Source: CAZKUR01 sp964556005 (GTDB lineage: Bacteria; Bacteroidota; Ignavibacteria; Ignavibacteriales; Ignavibacteriaceae). From it: 9,795 nt of DNA. Made by a program: the position numbers and the translations under genes. Of the stretch, positions 1 through 5,490 are shown piece by piece. The notes below the pieces were generated by a model. The model was not told the origin of the DNA, made no database searches, and was given only the letters and a program-made list of their open reading frames with translations. How positions within the stretch are numbered: the stretch's first letter is position 1; each line of letters starts with the position of its first letter. The stretch is from positions 1 through 9,795 of the forward strand of contig CAZKUR010000120.1 of assembly GCA_964556005.1 (NCBI GenBank), written 5' to 3'.

Positions 1-247
1 AGATGATCCTTAAAATAATAAAATCTTTCATCATTTCTAACAGTTCTATCTGATTCAATGATAATTTATAAATTAGTATTTTTTTTCATTTCTTTTTTCA
101 AAAAAAAAAAAAAATGAAGTTAAACAATAAAAAAAGAGGATCGGGAAGCATTAATATTGTAAATGTCATTATCCCGATCCTCAAATCTTCCCATAACTCT
201 TCATAAAATAATAATACATCGATAAACAGATGCTTAAGAGTAAAAGA
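1..247. other. Intergenic region without a recognisable gene
   Basis: Apart from the terminator at 128-182, I see no coding region here. The stretch is very A/T-rich. It contains a 15-A homopolymer at 100-114 and a weak A/T-only inverted repeat, TTCATTT (85-91) with AAATGAA (112-118), which may add a secondary hairpin beyond the main terminator. Confidence 0.6.
128..182 (-). terminator. Rho-independent terminator of the HMG-CoA/thiolase/DUF35 operon
   Basis: Perfect 11-bp inverted repeat: GAGGATCGGGA at 136-146 pairs with TCCCGATCCTC at 172-182. The 25-nt loop can fold further through CATT (149-152) and AATG (162-165). Read on the minus strand, the stem is followed directly by seven T (complement of 129-135). 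It lies 65 bp beyond the stop codon of the DUF35 gene, so it fits the 3' end of the three-gene operon. The long loop is the only weak point. Confidence 0.75.
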
Positions 248-637
248 CTAACTTACAACCGCCTTATAACCGTAACAATGAATTCCGGCTTTACCGTCAT
301 CCTGTATACGACGGAAAACTAGTTTAACATTTTGTCCAATTTGAAGTTTGTCCAAATCAGTTTCAACGATTTGAGTAGTTATCTTTACTCCATCACTTAA
401 TTCAACAATGCCAACTGCATAAGGTGTTTCTCTTATGAAATTTGACGGCCCAACTCTAATAACTGTAAATGTTGCCAGCTTTCCGGTATCACTTAGTTTA
501 ACAGTTTCAAATTCCTCTGACTTGCAATTGTTACAAACAATACGCGGAGGAAAATGAATTGTACCGCATTTTTTACAGCGGGCTGCTTCTAATCTATATC
601 TTTGAGGAATTTCACGAAAATATTTTGGACTAATCAT
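248..637 (-). CDS. Zn-ribbon/OB-fold DUF35 protein, likely scaffold of the thiolase/HMG-CoA synthase complex
   Basis: A 129-residue protein with the two-part DUF35 layout. An N-terminal rubredoxin-like zinc ribbon has Cys21-x2-Cys24 and Cys35-x2-Cys38, followed by an OB-fold-like beta domain (about residues 45-129) with 'GKLATFTVIR' and 'PYAVGIVEL' strands. In archaea, proteins of this family bind CoA and join acetoacetyl-CoA thiolase to HMG-CoA synthase so that the intermediate passes between them; both partners are encoded just upstream here. I chose ATG at 637 because GGAGG (642-646) lies 4 nt before it and because it overlaps the thiolase stop as ATGA, typical of translational coupling. 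A further in-frame start at 664 would be TTG inside the thiolase gene without a good ribosome site. The family is clear; the scaffold role is inferred from gene context. Related DUF35 proteins also serve other thiolases, for example in sterol or acyl-CoA degradation. Confidence 0.9.
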   Translation of the reverse strand: MISPKYFREIPQRYRLEAARCKKCGTIHFPPRIVCNNCKSEEFETVKLSDTGKLATFTVIRVGPSNFIRETPYAVGIVELSDGVKITTQIVETDLDKLQIGQNVKLVFRRIQDDGKAGIHCYGYKAVVS

Positions 638-1785
638 ATTGCCTCCAATATATTTATTACACAACTGGCACCTGAACCGCCCATATTCTGAGCAAGTCCT
701 ATATGTGCATTCTTAACCTGTCTTTTACCGGCTTTACCCTGTAATTGTTCATAAAGTTCAATAATTTGAGCAATTCCTGTAGCGCCGACAGGATGTCCTT
801 TAGATTTTAAACCGCCGCTTGTATTTATTGGAATCTTACCGGTTTCTAATGAAGTCAAACCTTCTTCAACTGCCGAACCGCCGAAGCCCTTATCAAAAAA
901 TCCAAGATCTTCGGAGACTACAATTTCTGCAATTGAAAAGCAGTCATGAACTTCTGCAAAGTTGATATCTTGCGGTTTCAGATTTGTCAGCTTATAAATT
1001 TTCTCTGCCGCTGTTGATACAGCCTTGAGAGTAGTTAAGCTTGATCTGCTGTGCAGAGCAATTGTATCTGAAGTTTGAACCGAACCTCTAATGCGAATCG
1101 GAGTATCAGTGAATTTCTTCGCGATATCCATCGGGCAAAGAATAACCGCTGCACCTCCGTCGCTGACTGGTGAACAATCAAGCAATCTCAAAGGATCGGC
1201 AACCAATGACGATCTTAATACCTGGTCAATAGTAATTTCGGAACGAAACTGTGCATTTGGATTTTTTGATCCGTTCCTGTGATTTTTTACTGCGACAGCA
1301 GCAAGCTGTTCACGTTTTGTTTTGTACTGATGCATATGAGCGTTAGCTATCATTGCATAAAGCCCGGGGAAAGTAACTCCCTGGTATACTTCATATTCCT
1401 GATCAGCCGCTGTAGCAAGAGCATCCGTTACATCGGCGCCGTCGGTCATTTTCTCAACACCGCCGGCAAGCACGATTTCACTTTGTCCTGAGGCTACTTC
1501 AAAGTAAGCTTGTCTGAATGAAACGCCTCCTGATGCACAAGCAGATTCGACTCTTGTAGCAGGGATAGGGTTCATTCCTAAATAATCAGCCATAACCGCA
1601 CCTAAATGTTCCTGGCCTACAAATAAACCGCTCGACATACTTCCAACATACATTGAATCAATATGGTCTACTCCGGCATCTTTTATTGCTTTTAACGCAG
1701 CTTCTACAAAAATATCTTTTATGGATTTATTCCAGAGTTCACCGAACCTGGTCATTCCTGCACCTATTACTGCAACTTCTTTCAT
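634..1785 (-). CDS. Thiolase, probable acetoacetyl-CoA thiolase of archaeal/SCP2-like type
   Basis: A 383-residue thiolase, expected to condense two acetyl-CoA into acetoacetyl-CoA or run the reverse. The N-terminal thiolase fold starts with 'VAVIGAGMTRFG'. The nucleophile is Cys83 in 'ESACASGG'. The second half has 'AEVHDCFS' (His280) and 'GGLKSKGHPVGATG' (324-337) with catalytic His331. The usual C-terminal Cys-x-Gly motif of classical biosynthetic thiolases is replaced by 'AQNMGGSG' (365-372), a form I associate with the SCP2-like/archaeal branch. The ATG at 1785 is preceded by a strong AGGAGG (1794-1799), 8 nt away. The gene starts 14 bp after the HMG-CoA synthase stop and overlaps the DUF35 start by 4 bp, so the three proteins should be made together. 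This context favours acetoacetyl-CoA synthesis for HMG-CoA; a different acyl-CoA substrate cannot be excluded from sequence alone. Confidence 0.92.
   Translation of the reverse strand: MKEVAVIGAGMTRFGELWNKSIKDIFVEAALKAIKDAGVDHIDSMYVGSMSSGLFVGQEHLGAVMADYLGMNPIPATRVESACASGGVSFRQAYFEVASGQSEIVLAGGVEKMTDGADVTDALATAADQEYEVYQGVTFPGLYAMIANAHMHQYKTKREQLAAVAVKNHRNGSKNPNAQFRSEITIDQVLRSSLVADPLRLLDCSPVSDGGAAVILCPMDIAKKFTDTPIRIRGSVQTSDTIALHSRSSLTTLKAVSTAAEKIYKLTNLKPQDINFAEVHDCFSIAEIVVSEDLGFFDKGFGGSAVEEGLTSLETGKIPINTSGGLKSKGHPVGATGIAQIIELYEQLQGKAGKRQVKNAHIGLAQNMGGSGASCVINILEAI
642..646 (-). promoter_or_regulatory. Ribosome binding site deciding the DUF35 start
   Basis: GGAGG on the minus strand, 4 nt upstream of ATG at 637 and inside the 3' end of the thiolase gene. 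It supports the 129-residue start over the longer TTG reading. Confidence 0.7.
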
Positions 1786-1793
1786 TATTAAAT

Positions 1794-1799
1794 CCTCCT
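1794..1799 (-). promoter_or_regulatory. Ribosome binding site of the thiolase gene
   Basis: AGGAGG on the minus strand, 8 nt before the thiolase ATG. It begins right after the HMG-CoA synthase stop codon (TAG at 1800-1802), which suits re-initiation by ribosomes finishing the upstream gene. Confidence 0.75.
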
Positions 1800-2846
1800 C
1801 TATTCGTTAACTATTATTTTATGCCGGAACTTTGCATACTCTCCGTAATCCAGATAGATTTTACCGTTATCCAGCATATCTCTAACTTTAGGAGCTTTAT
1901 CCTGTACTTTAACAATATCATCAGTTACTTTAAATATAAATCCATCACTCCCTGCACCGGACCCGAAGGAAACCATGAAGATTTTATCTCCCGGTTTAGC
2001 AACATCAAGAACAGCTGATAAACCTGTCGGTGAAGAACCGGAATAAGTATTACCCATCCACGGAACAATCCAGCCTGTTTCCATCTGATCTTTTGTAAAT
2101 CCTAACTGCTTTCCGGCCGCTTGAGGAAATTTACCGTTTGGCATATGAAAGACGGCATATTTAAAATCTTTCGGCGACATGCCTGATTTTTCCAAAAGAT
2201 TTTTTCCAGCATTAACTACATGCCTGAAATAAGCAGGTTCGCCTGTAAAACGCGCAGCATGGCGAGGATAAAATTCACCTTCTCTTCTCCAGAAATCAGG
2301 TGTATCGGAAGTATAAGAATTGGTGAATAATATTTCGGCAAGAACATTTTCTTTACCGATTATAAACGCAGAACCTCCTGCCGAAGCAGAATATTCAAGA
2401 GCATCACCGGGAGCGCCCTGAGAAGTGTCTGCACCTATTGCAAGAGCATATTTTACTTCATTTGCTTTTACAAGACCGTAAGCAACAAACATTGCTTCGG
2501 TACCGGCTTTGCAGGCAAATTCATAACTTGCAACGTGCACATGCGGACCGATTCCGAGTGCATCGATGACAATTGTGCCGCTTGGTTTAACTGCGTAAGG
2601 ATGAGATTCGGAACCAATGTACACAGCACCGATATCAGCAGGATTTATTCCTGCGCGCTGTAAAGCGTATTTTGCCGCCTGGACGGAAATAGTTATTGTA
2701 TCTTCATCAAGGCCAGGCACAGTCTTTTCATATAACAATAATCCTTTTTTTATCGCTTCAGGATCGGCACCCCATTCTTTTGAGATGTTTTCAACCTTTA
2801 TACGATAGCGTGGTAAGTATGAGCCAAATCCAACAATTCCAATCAT
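1800..2846 (-). CDS. Hydroxymethylglutaryl-CoA synthase, archaeal type
   Basis: A 348-residue HMG-CoA synthase that joins acetyl-CoA and acetoacetyl-CoA into HMG-CoA, the committed entry to the mevalonate route. The catalytic triad of the family is visible: Glu80 in 'IGSESHPYAVKPSG', Cys112 in 'FACKAGTEA' and His234 in 'FHMPNGK'. The conserved 'GNTYSGSSP' (265-273) and the glycine-rich 'VSFGSGAGSDGF' (292-303) follow. Length and motifs match the short archaeal/Chloroflexi-like form rather than the longer eukaryotic or MvaS form of Gram-positive bacteria. ATG at 2846 has AAGGGG upstream at about 8 nt. It is the first gene of the operon with thiolase and DUF35. HMG-CoA reductase and the rest of the pathway are not in this window, so the end product is not shown. 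A PksG-like role in polyketide beta-branching is less likely, as no PKS or ACP genes are near. Confidence 0.94.
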   Translation of the reverse strand: MIGIVGFGSYLPRYRIKVENISKEWGADPEAIKKGLLLYEKTVPGLDEDTITISVQAAKYALQRAGINPADIGAVYIGSESHPYAVKPSGTIVIDALGIGPHVHVASYEFACKAGTEAMFVAYGLVKANEVKYALAIGADTSQGAPGDALEYSASAGGSAFIIGKENVLAEILFTNSYTSDTPDFWRREGEFYPRHAARFTGEPAYFRHVVNAGKNLLEKSGMSPKDFKYAVFHMPNGKFPQAAGKQLGFTKDQMETGWIVPWMGNTYSGSSPTGLSAVLDVAKPGDKIFMVSFGSGAGSDGFIFKVTDDIVKVQDKAPKVRDMLDNGKIYLDYGEYAKFRHKIIVNE

Positions 2847-2924
2847 ACGAATACCCCTTCAAATGTAATATAAATTAGTTAATTAATAATTAAAATTATT
2901 ATTTTAATTTCTTATAGAACAAGC

Positions 2925-2940
2925 GGAATTTTAAAATTCC
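2925..2940. repeat. Perfect 16-bp palindrome upstream of the HMG-CoA synthase operon
   Basis: GGAATTTTAAAATTCC is its own reverse complement. It lies about 80 bp upstream of the HMG-CoA synthase start, in the gap between that gene and the end of miaA. It has no loop and no T tract, so an operator for a dimeric regulator is more plausible than a terminator. It could also be chance in A/T-rich DNA. Confidence 0.4.
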
Positions 2941-3050
2941 TTAAAAAATAATTTCCCCTTATATTTTTCATTCTATTTATTTTATGGAAGATAAATATAT
3001 TAACTTTTATCATTAGTGTAAATCAAAAAGCGTATGTTCAATTAAATTTT

Positions 3051-3986
3051 TTATTCATTACTATTATCTTCTTTCATTTCGGGAACAATTTTTTCGACAA
3101 TATTCTCAAATTCATTTTCGCTTTTGATATCAAACCATTTAATTCTTTTATCCCTTCTAAACCATGTAAGCTGGCGTTTAGCAAAGCGTCTTGTATTTCT
3201 TTTAATTAATTCAATCATTTTTTCAAAGCTGTACCGGCCGTTTAAATATTCAATTACTTCTTTGTAACCTACTGTGTTAAGTGAATTTAATTCTGTACTG
3301 TAACCCATTTTTAAAATATTTTTAACTTCATCAATTAATCCAAGTGAGATCATATTGTCTACTCTATCCTCAATCCGTTTGTAAAGAATTTCTCTTTCCC
3401 AATTTATTCCGAATTGAAGGAACTTTAAATTAAGATTTCTTTCATATTCTTTATGATGCTCCCAGATAGGTTTGCCTGTTGAATAATAAACCTCGAGTGC
3501 CCTCATTACTCTTTTCCAATTTTGCGGCAGCATTTTTTCCGCACTTTCGGGATCGACTTCTTTCAACTTTGAATATAGATATTCGTTACCGAATTTATTT
3601 CTTTCTTCTAAAAATTTTTCTCTCAAATCTTCATTTAGCACTACCGATTCGGTAATTCCATCAATTAATGCTTTTAAATAAAGTCCCGAACCACCAACAA
3701 CTACAGACTGCTTATTTTTTTTAATAAGATCTTCACTTATTTCAATTGCTATTTTTTCAAATTGGCTAGCATTAAAATTTTCATCAGGATTTAAAAAATC
3801 AATTAGATGGTGTTTAATTTTTTCCCTTTGTTCGGATGTAGGTTTTGCTGTTCCGATATCCAGATATTTGAAAATCTGACGGCTGTCTCCGGAAATAATT
3901 TCCCCATTCAATTTTTCCGAGAGCTGTATTCCAACCTCTGTTTTACCTGAACATGTTGGGCCAACTACGCAAATTACTTGCCGCAT
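3051..3986 (-). CDS. miaA: tRNA dimethylallyltransferase (tRNA A37 isopentenylation)
   Basis: A 311-residue cytoplasmic enzyme that transfers a dimethylallyl group from DMAPP to N6 of A37 in tRNAs reading codons that start with U. Visible family marks are a P-loop 'GPTCSGKT' (9-16), 'GDSRQ' with Asp34 followed by 'DIGTAKP' (43-49), 'HHLID' (59-63), 'GGSGLY' (98-103), 'WKRVMRALEVY' near 157-167, and the C-terminal 'NTRRFAKRQLTWFRRD' region (264-279). Length is normal for the family. ATG at 3986 is preferred: it follows the pcm stop by 5 bp and puts the P-loop at the usual distance from the N terminus. An in-frame TTG at 4010 overlaps pcm and has its purine-rich tract directly against the codon with no spacer. 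The gene forms an operon with pcm. No clear terminator follows it. Confidence 0.95.
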   Translation of the reverse strand: MRQVICVVGPTCSGKTEVGIQLSEKLNGEIISGDSRQIFKYLDIGTAKPTSEQREKIKHHLIDFLNPDENFNASQFEKIAIEISEDLIKKNKQSVVVGGSGLYLKALIDGITESVVLNEDLREKFLEERNKFGNEYLYSKLKEVDPESAEKMLPQNWKRVMRALEVYYSTGKPIWEHHKEYERNLNLKFLQFGINWEREILYKRIEDRVDNMISLGLIDEVKNILKMGYSTELNSLNTVGYKEVIEYLNGRYSFEKMIELIKRNTRRFAKRQLTWFRRDKRIKWFDIKSENEFENIVEKIVPEMKEDNSNE

Positions 3987-3991
3987 AGCGG

Positions 3992-4633
3992 TCACTTCTG
4001 ATCGTTCCAACCTTCTCTGCCGATTAAAGGTACAAAAGTAAACTCGGGAATTTCTTTCACATCATATGTCTTTTCATCAATTCTTGTAAGGACTTCTAAC
4101 GTTTGGGATCTTTTGTCTCCAACAGGAATAACAAGTCTTCCTCCGATTGCTAGCTGCTTTTTTAAAGATGAAGGAATAACCGGTGAACCTGCGGTAACTA
4201 TTATGCCGTCAAACGGTGAATATTCATCCCATCCGATTGTACCGTCACCGCTTTTAGCATGAACTCTTAAACCTAATTTATCGAAAAGCTTTTGTGTTTT
4301 CAGATAAAGATCCAAATTCCGTTCGATTGTAAAAACTTGTGCGCCCATGTTTACTAAAATAGCTGCCTGATAACCGGAGCCTGTTCCTATTTCAAGAATT
4401 TTGTCGTCTTTTTTTACGTTTAATTCCTGAGTCATAAAAGCTACGGTAAACGGCTGCGAGATTGTTTGCCCGAAACCGATGGGCAAAGCTATATCCATAT
4501 ATGCGTGATATTCCATGGCTTTAGGAACAAAAAGATGCCTGTCAACATTTCTAATTGCCCTTAATACATTTTCGTCTAAAACTCCTTTTTTTTCGAGCTT
4601 TTCGGTTAATTCCAGTTTTTCTCTTTCGTGCAT
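3992..4633 (-). CDS. pcm: Protein-L-isoaspartate O-methyltransferase
   Basis: A 213-residue SAM-dependent methyltransferase that repairs isoaspartyl residues in aged proteins. It has the PIMT signature 'GQTISQPFTVAFMT' (55-68), with the active-site region around Thr57/Ser59, then SAM motif I 'ILEIGTGSGYQAA' (79-91), acidic 'TIER' (102-105), 'GDGTIGW' (129-135), 'IIVTAG' (144-149) and 'GGRLVIPVG' (164-172). It is full length for the family. It is the first gene of the pcm-miaA unit and diverges from the UPF0316 gene. ATG at 4633 has an A/T-rich leader without a clear Shine-Dalgarno sequence, which is common in Bacteroidota relatives. Confidence 0.95.
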   Translation of the reverse strand: MHEREKLELTEKLEKKGVLDENVLRAIRNVDRHLFVPKAMEYHAYMDIALPIGFGQTISQPFTVAFMTQELNVKKDDKILEIGTGSGYQAAILVNMGAQVFTIERNLDLYLKTQKLFDKLGLRVHAKSGDGTIGWDEYSPFDGIIVTAGSPVIPSSLKKQLAIGGRLVIPVGDKRSQTLEVLTRIDEKTYDVKEIPEFTFVPLIGREGWNDQK

Positions 4634-4661
4634 TTTAAAAATAATATTTTTATCAGGTGTG

Positions 4662-4669
4662 CAAAGTTA
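4662..4669 (-). promoter_or_regulatory. Candidate -7 box (TAnnTTTG) for pcm-miaA
   Basis: TAACTTTG on the minus strand fits the Bacteroidota primary sigma -7 consensus and sits 28 bp upstream of the pcm ATG. I do not see a convincing TTTG -33 element at the proper distance, so this is a partial match. Confidence 0.35.
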
Positions 4670-4689
4670 ATACAATACTTAATAATTAG

Positions 4690-4697
4690 TAATTTTG
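4690..4697 (+). promoter_or_regulatory. Candidate -7 box (TAnnTTTG) for the UPF0316 gene
   Basis: TAATTTTG on the plus strand fits the Bacteroidota -7 consensus and is 34 bp upstream of the ATG at 4732. As with the opposite box, no clear -33 element is seen. Confidence 0.35.
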
Positions 4698-4731
4698 GTA
4701 TTAAAAAAATAACTTAACATATGAAGGAAAA

Positions 4732-5250
4732 ATGTTGAATTTAATATTGGGTGCACTCCTTATAATGTGCATGCGTATTTGCGATGTTTCTATCGGAACA
4801 ATGAGAACGATATTTGTTGTGCAGGGCAGAAAATATTTTGCCGGAATAGCCGGTTTCTTTGAAGTCTTAATCTGGATTTTTGCGATCAGGTTTATAATGC
4901 AGCATTTAGATAACAACTTTAATCTTTTCGGTTATGCAACAGGATTTGCTTTAGGCAATATTATCGGAATTACAATTGAACAAAAAATCGGGTTAGGTTT
5001 TGTTCAAATTACAGTTATTTCCAGGCATTTTACCGATGCTATTGCGGATTCCTTCCGCAACCTTAAGCAGGGAATAACAATTCTTCCTGCCGAAGGAACA
5101 GCAGGCGGTGTTTCAATTATAGTACTAATAGTAAAAAGAAAATTTCAGAAAAAAATTCTTGAAGTAATTCGTTCAATTGATACAGACGCGTTTGTTACCG
5201 TACAAAGTTCATTCCCGTACCGTGGTTTTATTCATGGGAGTAGAAAATAA
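4732..5250 (+). CDS. UPF0316 family membrane protein (DUF5698/DUF2179)
   Basis: A 172-residue protein of unknown function. The first ~85 residues form about three membrane segments: roughly 3-25, including the family-typical 'RICDVSIGTMRTIFV'; 36-57; and 63-82, rich in small residues ('GYATGFALGNIIGI'). The remaining ~85 residues are a soluble DUF2179 domain (about 90-168) with 'GITILPAEGTAGG' and 'DTDAFVTVQSS'; related domains occur at the C terminus of YitT-type membrane proteins. No catalytic motif is visible and I do not assign a function. AAGG lies 4 nt before ATG at 4732. The gene diverges from pcm and stands alone; no strong terminator is seen between it and the next gene. Confidence 0.85.
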   Translation: MLNLILGALLIMCMRICDVSIGTMRTIFVVQGRKYFAGIAGFFEVLIWIFAIRFIMQHLDNNFNLFGYATGFALGNIIGITIEQKIGLGFVQITVISRHFTDAIADSFRNLKQGITILPAEGTAGGVSIIVLIVKRKFQKKILEVIRSIDTDAFVTVQSSFPYRGFIHGSRK

Positions 5251-5412
5251 AACTTACTAAATATTGAAAATGAATATCATATTTTACAACAGATATGACT
5301 CAATAAAAATGGTTAATCACAGAACATAAAGAGTTTTAATTTAATTTATGAATTATTTTCCAAAATTTTTTTTAATTTCTTCATCCTCTCTTCATAATTT
5401 ATATTTAATTTT

Positions 5413-5444
5413 TTTGTAAGTTGTTGGTTAAGGATATTTATAAT
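5413..5444 (+). promoter_or_regulatory. Candidate promoter of the Asp-box T9SS protein gene
   Basis: A TATAAT (5439-5444) lies 19 bp downstream of TTGTAA (5414-5419), which overlaps a TTTG at 5413-5416. The spacing is longer than ideal. The TATAAT sits inside the loop of an inverted repeat (TAAGGAT 5429-5435 with ATCCTTA 5446-5452). It is suggestive only. Confidence 0.3.
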
Positions 5445-5490
5445 AATCCTTACCTATTATTTATTAATACTCAATTTAAGGAGACAACCT

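Noticed and set aside
85..118. A/T-only hairpin with a 15-A run as a second terminator or phase-variable tract
   Set aside because: It is intergenic, downstream of a good terminator, affects no reading frame, and homopolymers of this length are also prone to sequencing error.
638..664. Longer reading of the DUF35 gene from 664
   Set aside because: The codon is TTG inside the thiolase gene and lacks a suitable ribosome site, while ATG at 637 has GGAGG and an ATGA overlap.
1091..2018. Plus-strand open frames across 1091-1282, 1279-1491 and 1653-2018
   Set aside because: They lie opposite the well-supported thiolase and HMG-CoA synthase genes, have no family-like sequence, and are low-complexity Leu/Ser/Phe-rich translations.
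2860..2867. TACATTTG as a -7 promoter box for HMG-CoA synthase
   Set aside because: It is only 13 bp before the ATG and would start transcription at or past the ribosome site AAGGGG, so it is not a credible promoter for this gene.
2617..2878. Plus-strand open frames opposite the HMG-CoA synthase N-terminal region
   Set aside because: Antisense to a conserved catalytic gene, no recognisable domain and no ribosome site.
3987..4010. TTG start of miaA at 4010, adding eight residues
   Set aside because: It overlaps pcm, its purine tract abuts the codon with no spacer, and the added residues precede the normal family N terminus.
4701..4916. Minus-strand open frame opposite the UPF0316 gene
   Set aside because: It is the complement of the membrane segments and covers the divergent promoter gap; no family features.
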